DNA of 64,000 bases. Source: DASSKP01 sp035695045. Its GTDB lineage: Bacteria; Actinomycetota; Actinomycetes; JAFAQI01. The notes under the pieces were generated by a model. It was not told where the DNA came from and made no database searches. It was given only the letters and a program-made list of their open reading frames with translations. The stretch is from positions 1 to 64,000 of the forward strand of contig DASSEX010000017.1 of assembly GCA_035695045.1 (NCBI GenBank), written 5' to 3'. Made by a program: the position numbers and the translations under genes. This document shows, one piece after another, positions 8,510 to 17,966 of the stretch (within the stretch, counting starts at the first letter, position 1; each line of letters starts with the position of its first letter).

Positions 8510-10318
8510 TCAGTTGCGGCGCTCGTCGGGGATGACCTCGCCGCCGGGACGGTTCGGCACCGGCGCCTTCTCGTCCGGCGTGACGTCGATGCCGGCCTCC
8601 TTGCGCTGGTCGGCGGTGATCGGCGTCGGGGCGCCGGTGAGCGGGTCGCCGCCGCTGGAGGCCTTCGGGAAGGCCATCACCTCGCGGATGGCGTCGGTGC
8701 CGGCGAGCGTGGCCGCCAGCCGGTCGAGGCCGAACGCGATGCCGCCGTGCGGCGGCGGACCGTAGCGGAACGCCTCCAGCAGGAAGCCGAACTTGCTCTC
8801 GGCCTCCTCCCGGGTGAGCCCGATCGTGTCGAAGACCCGCTGCTGCATCTCGCCGCGATGGATACGAATCGACCCGCCGCCGAGCTCCATGCCGTTGCCG
8901 ACGACGTCGTAGGCGCGGGCCAGCGCCGCCTCCGGGTCCTTGTGGAAGGTGTCCGCCCACTCCTCCGTCGGCGCGGTGAACGGGTGGTGCACGGCCGTCC
9001 AGCCGCCGTCGTCCGTCGGCTCGAACATCGGCGCGTCGACGATCCAGAGGAAGCTCCACTCGTCCTCGCGGACGAGCCCACGCTGACGGGCCACGGCCAG
9101 GCGCAGCGCGCCGAGCAGCTCCAGCGTCGACCGGCGCGGACCGGCCGCGAACAGGATCGCGTCACCGGGCTTGGCGCCGGCGACCTCGGGCAGCGACTGC
9201 AGGCGCTCCGGCTCGAGCTTCGTGACCGAGCCGCGCAGCTCACTCCCGTCGTCCGGCACGAGCAGCCACGCGATCCCCTTGCCGCCGCGCGAGCGCGCCC
9301 ACTCCTGCCAGCCGTCGAGCTCCTTCCGCGTGTACGACGCCCCGCCGGGCACTACGACGGCGCCAACGTGCTCAGCCTGGAAGACGCGGAACTCCGTGCC
9401 CTCCATGTGTGTGGACAGGTCGACGAGGTCGAGCTCGAAGCGCAGGTCCGGCTTGTCGGACCCGTAGCGCTCCATCGACTCCCAGTAGGGCAGCCGCGGG
9501 AACGGCGTCGGCAGCTCGACGCCGAGGATCTCGCGCCACAACGTCGCGATGAGCTCTTCGGTCAACGCGAAGACGTCCTCCTCGTCGAGGAACGACATCT
9601 CGATGTCGAGCTGCGTGAACTCCGGCGTCCGGTCGGCGCGAAAGTCCTCGTCACGGAAGCAGCGCGCGATCTGGTAGTAGCGCTCGAGTCCGGCGACCAT
9701 CAGCAGCTGCTTGAACAGCTGCGGCGACTGTGGCAGCGCATACCAGTGACCCGGTTGCAGGCGCACCGGCACGAGGAAGTCGCGCGCACCTTCAGGCGTC
9801 GACCGGGTGAGGTACGGCGTCTCGACATCGATGAAGTCGTGCGCCTCCATCACGCCGCGGATGATGCTGACCACCTTGGCGCGAGTGCGGATCGCCTGCG
9901 CAGGGCCGGTCCGGCGCAGGTCGAGGTAGCGATAACGCCACCGCGTCGACTCGTCGACGCCGCTGTCGATCGGGTCGGAGCCGTGGATCGGGAACGGCGG
10001 CGTCTCGCTCTCGCTGAGCACGTCGAGCGACGTCGCCACGACCTCGATGTCGCCCGTCGGCAGGTCAGGGTTGGCGTTGCCCTCGGGCCGCTCCCTGACG
10101 TCGCCGTCGATCCGGACGCACCATTCGCTTCGCAGCGCATGCGCACGCTCCGCCTGCTCACCCTCGCGGAACACCACCTGCACGAGACCACTGCCGTCAC
10201 GCAGGTCGATGAACACGACGCCGCCGTGGTCGCGCCGGCGCGCCACCCAGCCGGTGAGCGTCACCGACGAGCCGGCGTGCTCACGGCGAAGCTCGCCGGC
10301 ATGGTGCGTGCGGATCAC
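8510..10318 (-). CDS. aspS: Aspartyl-tRNA synthetase, likely non-discriminating (Asp/Asn)
   Basis: Bacterial-type class II AspRS, 602 residues. It has an OB-fold anticodon domain (TGWVARRRDHGGVVFIDLRD), class II motif 2 (ARCFRDEDFRADRTPEFTQLD), the bacterial GAD insertion, and a C-terminal motif 3 region (GGIAFGLDRL). His31 in RRDHGG is the residue linked to non-discriminating enzymes, where discriminating E. coli AspRS has Leu. Such enzymes also charge tRNA-Asn and rely on GatCAB amidation. This is inference from one residue plus the known mycobacterial case. The GTG start overlaps the hisS stop (GTGA at 10315-10318). Confidence 0.95.
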   Translation of the reverse strand: MIRTHHAGELRREHAGSSVTLTGWVARRRDHGGVVFIDLRDGSGLVQVVFREGEQAERAHALRSEWCVRIDGDVRERPEGNANPDLPTGDIEVVATSLDVLSESETPPFPIHGSDPIDSGVDESTRWRYRYLDLRRTGPAQAIRTRAKVVSIIRGVMEAHDFIDVETPYLTRSTPEGARDFLVPVRLQPGHWYALPQSPQLFKQLLMVAGLERYYQIARCFRDEDFRADRTPEFTQLDIEMSFLDEEDVFALTEELIATLWREILGVELPTPFPRLPYWESMERYGSDKPDLRFELDLVDLSTHMEGTEFRVFQAEHVGAVVVPGGASYTRKELDGWQEWARSRGGKGIAWLLVPDDGSELRGSVTKLEPERLQSLPEVAGAKPGDAILFAAGPRRSTLELLGALRLAVARQRGLVREDEWSFLWIVDAPMFEPTDDGGWTAVHHPFTAPTEEWADTFHKDPEAALARAYDVVGNGMELGGGSIRIHRGEMQQRVFDTIGLTREEAESKFGFLLEAFRYGPPPHGGIAFGLDRLAATLAGTDAIREVMAFPKASSGGDPLTGAPTPITADQRKEAGIDVTPDEKAPVPNRPGGEVIPDERRN

Positions 10319-11574
10319 GACAACCTCTTCTCGACGGTGGCGACCAGCTCGGACAGAGCGACCGCCTCCTGCTCTCCCGTGGCCAGGTCCTTCAGCTGCG
10401 CGACCCCTTCGGCCAGGTCGCGGTCACCGAGAACGATCGCAAGTCGGGCGCCGGAACGGCCCGCCGCCTTCATCGCGCCCTTCAGGCCGCGGTCGCCGTA
10501 CGCCATGTCGGCGGCGACGCCACCGCGGCGCAAGCGGCCGACGACCTTGAACAGCTCGCGCCGCGCATTCGCGCCGACCGGTACGGCGAACACCTCGGCG
10601 CTCGCGGGCGCTGCCGGCACGTCGTCCTCGGACTGCAGCGCGAGCAGCGTGCGGTCGACTCCGAGGCCGAAGCCGATGCCCGGAAGCGGTGGGCCGCCCA
10701 ACGTCTCCGACAGCCCGTCGTAACGCCCGCCGCCGCCGATGCCGGACTGCGCACCGAGGCCGTCGTGCACGAACTCGAAGGTCGTGCGCGTGTAGTAGTC
10801 GAGGCCACGGACGAGCCCCGGCGCCTCGCGCCACTCGATGCCGAGGTCGGCGAGGAAGCCACGCACGTCGTCGTAATGAGCCCGACAGGCGTCGCACAGA
10901 TGGTCACCGATGAGCGGCGCGTCAGCGACCTGCTGCCGAACCTTGTCGCGCTTGTCGTCGAGCACGCGTAGCGGGTTGATCTCGACGCGTCGTCGGGTGT
11001 CCTCGTCGAGATCCAGTGCACGCAGGAACTCCTGCAGCTTCTCGCGGTACGCCGGCCGGCACTCGGCGTCGCCCAGCGAGTTGAGCTCCAGGGTGAACCG
11101 CTGCAGGCCGAGACCGCGATAGCCGTCGTACGCGACGGTGATGACCTCCGCGTCGACGGCGGGGTCGTCGCTGCCGATCGCCTCGATGCCGACCTGGGAG
11201 AACTGGCGATAACGGCCGGCCTGTGGACGCTCGGCGCGGAAGAACGGGCCGGCGTACCAGACCTTCACGGGCAGCTGGCCGCGGTGCAGGTTGTGCTCCA
11301 GCACAGCCCGCACGACACCGGCCGTGCCTTCCGGCCGCAGCGTCAGCGAGCGTTCGCCGCGGTCGCTGAAGGTGTACATCTCCTTGGTGACGACGTCAGT
11401 CGACTCACCGACGCCACGGGAGAACAAGGCCGTGTCCTCGAACACCGGCAGCTCGAGGTAGCCGTAGCCGGCGAGCTTGGCGGGCGCCGCCAGACCGTCG
11501 CGCACCGCGAGCCACGCCGAGGACTCCGGCGGGACGTACTCCGCGACGCCCTTCGGCGCCTGGAACGTGCTCAC
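10315..11574 (-). CDS. hisS: Histidyl-tRNA synthetase
   Basis: Class II histidyl-tRNA synthetase, 419 residues, cytosolic. Motif 2 appears as RPEGTAGVVRAVLEHN and the histidine-specific signatures as LVRGLDYYTRTTFEFV and GIGGGGRYDGL. The C-terminal anticodon-binding domain (EVFAVPVGANARRELFKVVGRLR) is present. The GTG start overlaps the upstream hydrolase stop (GTGA at 11571-11574), and the stop overlaps the aspS start the same way. The three genes form one minus-strand unit. Confidence 0.96.
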   Translation of the reverse strand: MSTFQAPKGVAEYVPPESSAWLAVRDGLAAPAKLAGYGYLELPVFEDTALFSRGVGESTDVVTKEMYTFSDRGERSLTLRPEGTAGVVRAVLEHNLHRGQLPVKVWYAGPFFRAERPQAGRYRQFSQVGIEAIGSDDPAVDAEVITVAYDGYRGLGLQRFTLELNSLGDAECRPAYREKLQEFLRALDLDEDTRRRVEINPLRVLDDKRDKVRQQVADAPLIGDHLCDACRAHYDDVRGFLADLGIEWREAPGLVRGLDYYTRTTFEFVHDGLGAQSGIGGGGRYDGLSETLGGPPLPGIGFGLGVDRTLLALQSEDDVPAAPASAEVFAVPVGANARRELFKVVGRLRRGGVAADMAYGDRGLKGAMKAAGRSGARLAIVLGDRDLAEGVAQLKDLATGEQEAVALSELVATVEKRLS

Positions 11575-12257
11575 AGCCCCCGCCGCGGCGGCGCGACATC
11601 GGCAAGGTCGAGGAGGAACGGGTTGCTCGCCCGCTCCCGGCCGATCGTCGTGTCCGGCCCGTGGCCGGGCCGGACCACCGTGTCGTCGGGCAGTGCGAGC
11701 GGAACCCGCCGCAGTGAGTCCTGGATCTGCTCGAAGGAGCCGCCGGGGAAGTCCGTGCGACCGATGGAGCCGGCGAAGAGCAGGTCGCCCGAGAAGAAGT
11801 CACCGTCAGACGTGAAGGTGATCGATCCCGGCGTGTGGCCCGGCGTCTCGTCCACACGCAGCGACAGACCGGCGAGGTCCAGGACCTCACCGTCGTGCAG
11901 CTCGCGAACGTCGGACGGTTCCGACCAGTCGAGCCGGCCCAGAATCGGGGTGCCGGGAGGCGCCCCGATCGCCGACGCCGGCTCGGTGAGCATGCCGCGG
12001 TCAGCGGGATGGATGAGCGCGGGCACGTCCTTCGCCCCGCAGACCGGCACGACGGACCACGTGTGGTCCACGTGCCCGTGCGTCAGGAGTACGGCGACCG
12101 GCCGGAGCTTGTGTCGCGAGAGGACCTCGTCGAGCGGTCCTTCGGCGCCGTGGCCGGGGTCGATGACCACGCACTGCTCGCCTTCGCCCGGCGCGACGAC
12201 CCAGCAGTTGGTCTGCCAAGGGCCCGCGGGGAACCCGACGACGAGCACAGACGTCAC
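11571..12257 (-). CDS. MBL-fold metallo-hydrolase (glyoxalase II-like)
   Basis: Predicted 228-residue zinc hydrolase of the metallo-beta-lactamase fold. The metal motif HxHxDH is seen as THGHVDHTW, followed by GHTPGSITF and a final GHGPDTTIGRE histidine. The family includes hydroxyacylglutathione hydrolases, and in actinobacteria this gene is commonly next to hisS. The substrate is unknown, and glutathione is not expected in this lineage, so the glyoxalase label is only structural. A GTG start lies at 12257. The 125-base gap to the divergent FKBP gene must hold promoters for both sides. Confidence 0.87.
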   Translation of the reverse strand: MTSVLVVGFPAGPWQTNCWVVAPGEGEQCVVIDPGHGAEGPLDEVLSRHKLRPVAVLLTHGHVDHTWSVVPVCGAKDVPALIHPADRGMLTEPASAIGAPPGTPILGRLDWSEPSDVRELHDGEVLDLAGLSLRVDETPGHTPGSITFTSDGDFFSGDLLFAGSIGRTDFPGGSFEQIQDSLRRVPLALPDDTVVRPGHGPDTTIGRERASNPFLLDLADVAPPRRGL

Positions 12258-12382
12258 TCCTTGTGGCTTCAGGACGATTTCAGGCGAGGAGTCGAGACTA
12301 TCCAGCGCGGCCGCGGCGTCGCGACGGAGAATCCTGCGCTCTCTAGACTTACCCGGGCCTATCCCGCAGATCCGGAGGTGTC

Positions 12383-13050
12383 GTGGCCACCAGCCGCCGT
12401 CGCGAACGCGAGCTTGCCCGCCGTCGCTACGAGCGGCGGCGGTTGCGCGAGATGGAGCGCCGGGCCAAGCAACGACGTCGTAACACCATCGTCGGTGCGT
12501 CTGCCGGCACGGTCGTGGTGATCGTTGCCATCGTGCTGCTCGCGATCCACCTTGCCGGTGGGTCCAGCAAGAGCAAGAGCGCCGCGGCGCTCACGACCCC
12601 GACGCCGGCGGCGACGACGCCGAGCGCGACTCCTCCGCCGGACCCGTGCGCCGGCGTGAAGCCCACCGCGGCCGAGCTGCGCCCGAAGATGCCGAAGGTC
12701 GGCGGCACGGCGCCGAAGAAGCTCGTCGTCACCGACCTGAAGAAGGGCACCGGCACCCCCGCCAAGGCGGGCGACACGCTCTGCGTCACCTACGTCGGCG
12801 CGGACTACAAGACGGGCAAGGTCTTCGACGCGTCGTACAAGCACGGCGGCACGCCCTTCGCGGTGACGCCGCTCGGAAGCGCGCCGGTCATCAAGGGATG
12901 GAACCAAGGCCTCGTCGGCATCCGACCGGGCGGCATTCGCGAGCTCGTCATCCCGCCCGACCTCGGGTACGGCCCCAGCGGTCAACCGCCGACGATCCAG
13001 CCCAACGAGACGCTCGTCTTCCTGGTTGCGGTGCAGTCGGTGAAGCCGGC

Positions 13051-13054
<4 letters not shown>
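12383..13054 (+). CDS. Membrane-anchored FKBP-type peptidyl-prolyl isomerase
   Basis: Predicted 223-residue isomerase. The N-terminus (about 1-37) is extremely basic, then a membrane helix (about 37-57, GTVVVIVAIVLLAIHLAG) and a Pro/Thr/Ala-rich linker lead to an extracytoplasmic FKBP domain. The FKBP signatures are GDTLCVTYVGADYKTGKVFDAS, VIKGWNQGLVGIRPGG and VIPPDLGYG. The basic head (RRRERELARRRYERRRL) is the type usually seen on actinobacterial cyclophilins next to relA. GGAGG lies at 12374-12378, four bases before the GTG. The stop overlaps the next start (ATGA). Confidence 0.92.
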
Positions 13055-13741
<687 letters not shown>

Positions 13742-13746
<5 letters not shown>

Positions 13747-13803
13747 GTGCGACGTAATCCCCCTAAGTGACCATCGTCGAAGGGGGATTACGTCGCACTC
13801 AAC
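13742..13803. terminator. 23-bp perfect palindrome, bidirectional terminator
   Basis: Bases 13742-13764 and 13781-13803 are exact inverse complements (23 pairs) around a 16-base loop. The stop of the cyclophilin gene (13744-13746) lies within the left arm, and the patatin stop (13810-13812, minus) is seven bases beyond the right arm. The stem is unusually long and, outside its five-G/C run, richer in A/T than the surroundings. The position between converging genes makes a terminator for both transcripts the best explanation. Confidence 0.8.
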
Positions 13804-13809
13804 GGCTGG

Positions 13810-14922
13810 TTAGGCGCGCTGTCGCGTCTTCGCGACGCTGGTGCCGGGAGGCAGCCACTCCGGCAGCCATTCCTCGACGTGACCCGAGGGCCGGCGCAGC
13901 CGGTGCTCGGCGATGCGCGGCTGGTCGGCGAGCAGCTCCCGCAGGTTGCTCTGCGCCAGCTGCTCCGCCACGGTCACCTGCGCAGTCGACAGCACGCGAT
14001 GGCGCCGCGCGGTGCTCATCATGTTGCCGCCCATCTCGGCGAGGTCCTCGGCAACAGGCTGGATGAGTACGACGGCGGTCCCCCGCTCGCGCAGCCGTCG
14101 AGCCTCCCAGCCGAGCCGTCGCCCCATCGTGCGCCGCATCCGGCCGCGGACGGCGCCGCGACCGGCCCGCGCGAGCTCCTCCGCCGTCGCCGACAGCGGG
14201 TTCAGGCAGATGACGAGGTCGAGGTCGGCACGCGCGACACAGTCCAGGTTGGACGGCGACCAGGCGCCGCCGTCGACATAGGTGCGGTCGCCGATCCGCA
14301 CCGGGCGGTAGACGCCCGGCACGGCACACGACGCCGCGACTGCCGCCGACAGGTCGGCGGGCGGCGCGTCCTCACGTCCGAACACGACCCGGCGCCCCGT
14401 CGACGCGTCGGTCGCGACGATCCACAAGCCCTCATGGCCCGACCAGCCCGCGGGAGCGACCCGCTGCACCGTCTCGCGCAGCGGTCGCGTGGACATGAGC
14501 CCACGCGGCGCGAATGCCGCCGCGACGGCGCCGAGGCGATGCCGCCGGGGGTTCCGCAGCGCCCGCAGCCCGTAGCCCACCGACAGCGGGCGGAGGTCGG
14601 GAATGCCCTTGCGCCGGATGAGCACTCCGCCGGCAGAGCGGTCGGCGTCGTCGGTCGGCTCACCGTTGGCGTCGAGAAGCCCGGGGAACGACTCGCCCGC
14701 GGAGTGGGCGACCATGAACCAGGGCGGCACGCCGCATGCCAGGAGCGCCCCGATCATCGAACCGGCCGACGTGCCGACGATCACGTCGGCCGTCGCCGGG
14801 TCCCACTCGGTCAGCTCGGCGAGAGCGGCCAGACCTCCGGCCAGCCACGCGCCTCCGAGGACGCCGCCGGCGCCCAGAACGAGCCCGACACGTGGCCGAT
14901 TTCCTTGTCCCACAACGCGCAC
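13810..14922 (-). CDS. Patatin-like phospholipase
   Basis: Predicted 370-residue serine acyl hydrolase of the patatin family. The oxyanion-hole glycines are in LVLGAGGVLGGAWLAGGL, the nucleophilic serine in VGTSAGSMIG, and the catalytic Asp in YVDGGAW, giving the expected Ser-Asp dyad. There is no signal peptide, so it is likely cytosolic or peripheral to the membrane. The C-terminus is basic and Arg-rich. The substrate (phospholipid or another ester) is unknown. The start is a GTG at 14922. It is transcribed in the same direction as relA upstream but separated from it by a stem-loop. Confidence 0.85.
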   Translation of the reverse strand: MRVVGQGNRPRVGLVLGAGGVLGGAWLAGGLAALAELTEWDPATADVIVGTSAGSMIGALLACGVPPWFMVAHSAGESFPGLLDANGEPTDDADRSAGGVLIRRKGIPDLRPLSVGYGLRALRNPRRHRLGAVAAAFAPRGLMSTRPLRETVQRVAPAGWSGHEGLWIVATDASTGRRVVFGREDAPPADLSAAVAASCAVPGVYRPVRIGDRTYVDGGAWSPSNLDCVARADLDLVICLNPLSATAEELARAGRGAVRGRMRRTMGRRLGWEARRLRERGTAVVLIQPVAEDLAEMGGNMMSTARRHRVLSTAQVTVAEQLAQSNLRELLADQPRIAEHRLRRPSGHVEEWLPEWLPPGTSVAKTRQRA

Positions 14923-14951
14923 GACCCCCAGCCTGCCACGACTCGGCCCGA

Positions 14952-14995
14952 CAATCGCGCGCTCACCGCGATAGAGCGCGATCAGCCCGCGATTG
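14952..14995. terminator. Nested inverted repeat after relA
   Basis: Outer arms CAATCGC (14952-14958) and GCGATTG (14989-14995) enclose inner arms GCGCTC (14959-14964) and GAGCGC (14974-14979). It lies seven bases beyond the relA stop (15003-15005, minus), so it would form at the 3' end of the relA transcript. The total length (44) and the outer heptamers are the same as in the element at 8464-8507 after aspS. Confidence 0.5.
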
Positions 14996-15002
14996 GTGGG
15001 GG

Positions 15003-17354
15003 TCAGGTGCCGGAAGTGACGCGGTAAGCGTCGTAAACGCCCTCGACCCCGCGCACCAGGCGCAACAGGTGACCCAGGTGCTTCACATCACCCATCTCGA
15101 AGGTGAACCGTGAGATCGCGACCCGGTCGCGACTCGTCGTGACCGACGCGGACAGGATGTTGACGTGGGCGTCCGAGAGGACGCGGGTCACGTCGGAGAG
15201 CAGTCGCGTGCGGTCCAGCGCCTCGACCTGGATCGCCACGAGGAACACCGAGCCGGCGGTCGGGGCCCACTCGACCTCCAGCAACCGCTCCGGATGCGTC
15301 TGCAGGTGCGCGACGTTCGTGCAGTCGGTCCGGTGCACCGACACGCCGTTGCCGCGCGTGACGAAGCCGAGGATCGCGTCGCCCGGGACGGGAGTGCAGC
15401 AGCGCGCGAGCTTCACCCAGACGTCGTTGAGGTCCTTGACGACGACGCCGGGATCGCCGGCCGGCCGCGGCCGCACCCGCGTCGGGACCGCGGTTTCGGC
15501 GATGTCCTCGACGGCGCCTTCGGGACCGCCCAGCGCCTGGACGAGACGTTGCACCACGGACTGCGCCGACAGGTGCCCTTCGCCGACCGCGGCATAGAGC
15601 CCCGACACATCGGGAAAGCGGAGGTCCTTCGCGAGCGTCACGAGCGCGTCGCCACCGAACAGCCGCTGCAACGGCAGGCCGTGCTTGCGCATCGCGCGGC
15701 TGATCGACTCCTTGCCCTCCTCGATCGCGTCCTCACGGCGCTCCCGCGCGAACCACTGCCGGATCTTGTTGCGGGCACGCGGCGAGCGGACGAACGACAT
15801 CCAGTCGCGGCTGGGCCCGGCGTTCTCGGCCTTCGAGGTGAAGATCTCGACGACGTCGCCGTTGTCGAGCGTCGACTCCAGTGGCACGAGCCGTCCGTTC
15901 ACCCGTGCGCCGATGGTCCGGTGGCCGACCTCGGTGTGAACGGCGTACGCGAAGTCGACCGGGGTGGCGCCGGCAGGCAGGGCGAGCACGTCACCCTTCG
16001 GCGTGAAGACGAACACCTCCTGCGCGTGCAGGTCGAAGCGCAGCGAGTCGAGGAACTCCCCCGGGTCCTGCGTCTCGCGCTGCCAGTCGACGAGCTGACG
16101 CAACCAGGTCATGTCCTGATGGCCGTCGCCGGACTCCTTGTACTTCCAGTGCGCAGCGATGCCGTACTCCGCCTGGCGGTGCATCTTGTGCGTGCGGATC
16201 TGCACCTCGACCGGCTTGCCCTCGGGACCGATGACCGTCGTGTGCAGCGACTGGTACATGTTGAACTTGGGCATCGCGATGTAGTCCTTGAACCGGCCCG
16301 GCACCGGTGACCACAACGTGTGGATGACACCCAACGCGGCGTAGCAGTCGCGCTCGTTCTCGACGAGAACCCGCAGTCCGACCAGGTCGTAGATGTCGGC
16401 GAAGTCGCGGCCGCGCACGATCATCTTCTGGTAGATCGAGTAGTAGTGCTTCGGGCGACCGGTCACCGTCGTCTTCAGCTTCGCGTCGCGCAACGCGTTC
16501 TGGACTTCCTCGGTGACCGTCGCGAGGAAGGTGTCCCGCGACGGCGCCCGCTCGGCGACGAGCCGGACGATCTCGTCGAAGCGCTTCGGGTAGAGCGTCG
16601 CGAACGACAGGTCCTCGAGCTCCCACTTGATCGTGTTCATGCCCAGGCGGTGGGCCAGCGGTGCGTAGATCTCGAGCGTCTGCTTCGCCGTCCGCTGCTG
16701 CTTCTCCGCCGGCAGCCATTCGAGTGTGCGCACGTTGTGCAACCGGTCGGCGAGCTTGAGGATGAGGACCTTCGGGTCCTTCGCCATCGCGACGACCATC
16801 TTGCGGATCGTCTCGGCCTCGGCGGACTCGCCGTACTTCACCTTGTCGAGCTTGGTCACGCCGTCGACGAGCATCGCGACTTCGTCGCCGAACTCACGGC
16901 GCACCTCGTCCAGTCCCAGCGCGGTGTCCTCGACGGTGTCGTGCAGTAGCGCGGCGCAGATCGTCGGCTCTTCCATGCCCAGCTCGGCGACGATCGTCGC
17001 GACGGCCAGCGGGTGGGTGATGTAGGGGTCACCGCTGCGGCGGAACTGTCCGCGATGACAACGGTCGGCAACCTCGTAGGCACGCTGGACCATGCGGGTG
17101 TCGGCCTTGGGATGGTTTGCGCGCAACGTCTTCAGCAGCGGCTCGAGAACCGCGGGACTCGTGGCGGCCTTCGTGCCGCCGAGCCGCGCCAACCGCGCGC
17201 GAACCCGCGCGGGCGGACCGGCGGGCGCGCTCTGCCCCGCGGGCGAAGGATCTGCTGCCGGCTGGGCGGGGCGGCTCGGCTCCGCGGGGTCGGCAAGGGG
17301 TGTCCGGACGGCGGCAGGCTCGTCGACCGCTACCGGTACGACGTCCTCAGCCAC
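15003..17354 (-). CDS. relA: RelA/SpoT-family bifunctional (p)ppGpp synthetase/hydrolase
   Basis: Long RSH enzyme (783 residues) that makes and degrades the stringent-response alarmone (p)ppGpp. After about 75 variable Pro/Ala-rich residues comes the hydrolase domain (YITHPLAVATIVAELG, LLHDTVEDT, ADRLHNVRTL). The synthetase domain follows (GRDFADIYDLVGLRVLV, MPKFNMYQSLHTTVIGP), then TGS (LPAGATPVDFAYAVHTEVGHR) and a C-terminal ACT domain (VSVHRTDCTN is just before it). The HD residues are intact, so both activities are expected. GTG start at 17354. The next gene upstream is apt, 75 bases away, as in many actinobacteria. Confidence 0.96.
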   Translation of the reverse strand: MAEDVVPVAVDEPAAVRTPLADPAEPSRPAQPAADPSPAGQSAPAGPPARVRARLARLGGTKAATSPAVLEPLLKTLRANHPKADTRMVQRAYEVADRCHRGQFRRSGDPYITHPLAVATIVAELGMEEPTICAALLHDTVEDTALGLDEVRREFGDEVAMLVDGVTKLDKVKYGESAEAETIRKMVVAMAKDPKVLILKLADRLHNVRTLEWLPAEKQQRTAKQTLEIYAPLAHRLGMNTIKWELEDLSFATLYPKRFDEIVRLVAERAPSRDTFLATVTEEVQNALRDAKLKTTVTGRPKHYYSIYQKMIVRGRDFADIYDLVGLRVLVENERDCYAALGVIHTLWSPVPGRFKDYIAMPKFNMYQSLHTTVIGPEGKPVEVQIRTHKMHRQAEYGIAAHWKYKESGDGHQDMTWLRQLVDWQRETQDPGEFLDSLRFDLHAQEVFVFTPKGDVLALPAGATPVDFAYAVHTEVGHRTIGARVNGRLVPLESTLDNGDVVEIFTSKAENAGPSRDWMSFVRSPRARNKIRQWFARERREDAIEEGKESISRAMRKHGLPLQRLFGGDALVTLAKDLRFPDVSGLYAAVGEGHLSAQSVVQRLVQALGGPEGAVEDIAETAVPTRVRPRPAGDPGVVVKDLNDVWVKLARCCTPVPGDAILGFVTRGNGVSVHRTDCTNVAHLQTHPERLLEVEWAPTAGSVFLVAIQVEALDRTRLLSDVTRVLSDAHVNILSASVTTSRDRVAISRFTFEMGDVKHLGHLLRLVRGVEGVYDAYRVTSGT

Positions 17355-17429
17355 TCGGCTCTCTCCCCGACTTTCGCCCTGTGACGAGCATAACGGCCGA
17401 GAGCCGACGTCCCTTCCCGTTCGCCGTAG

Positions 17430-17966
17430 TCAGACGGTGAGCAATGCGTGCACCTCGACATCGGCGGCGCTCAGTCGCTCCCGGCCACCGAGGAAGGTCA
17501 GCTCGAGCAGGACGCTCGCACCCGCGAGCTCGCCGCCCGCCTCGCGGACGAGGGCAGCAGTCGCGGCCACTGTGCCGCCGGTCGCCAGCACGTCGTCGAC
17601 GATGAGCACGCGCTCCCCCGCTGTGAACGCGTTGCGTTGCACCTGCAGCACGGCTTCGCCGTACTCCAGCGCATAAGCCGTTTCGTAGGTCGGACCGGGC
17701 AGCTTGCCCTTCTTTCGCACCGGCACGAATCCGGCACCGAAGTGGTAGGCCACCGGGGCCGCGAGGATGAACCCGCGAGCCTCGATGCCGACGACTTTGT
17801 CGATCGTGCCGCGTCCGTGGTGCGCGACGATCGCGTCGACCGCGCCCGCGAACGCCACGTGGTCGGCGAGCAGCGGGTTGATGTCCTTGAACAGCACGCC
17901 GGCCTGCGGATAGTCCGGAACGTCGCGGACCCGGTCGCGCAGCAGAGCGGGCAGGTCGAGGCTCAC
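17430..17966 (-). CDS. apt: Adenine phosphoribosyltransferase
   Basis: Cytosolic purine salvage enzyme joining adenine and PRPP to make AMP, 178 residues. The PRPP-binding loop VLIVDDVLATGGT is intact, and DYPQAGVLFKDINPLL and VVGIEARGFILAAPVAYHFG are family signatures. The GTG start overlaps the secF stop (GTGA at 17963-17966), so it is the distal gene of a yajC-secD-secF-apt unit. The conserved secDF-apt-relA neighbourhood supports the call. Confidence 0.95.
   Translation of the reverse strand: MSLDLPALLRDRVRDVPDYPQAGVLFKDINPLLADHVAFAGAVDAIVAHHGRGTIDKVVGIEARGFILAAPVAYHFGAGFVPVRKKGKLPGPTYETAYALEYGEAVLQVQRNAFTAGERVLIVDDVLATGGTVAATAALVREAGGELAGASVLLELTFLGGRERLSAADVEVHALLTV

Noticed and set aside
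8204..10723. 839-codon plus-strand frame over aspS, hisS and rarA
   Set aside because: Antisense to three clear genes, low-complexity Arg-rich composition, no ribosome site or domain.
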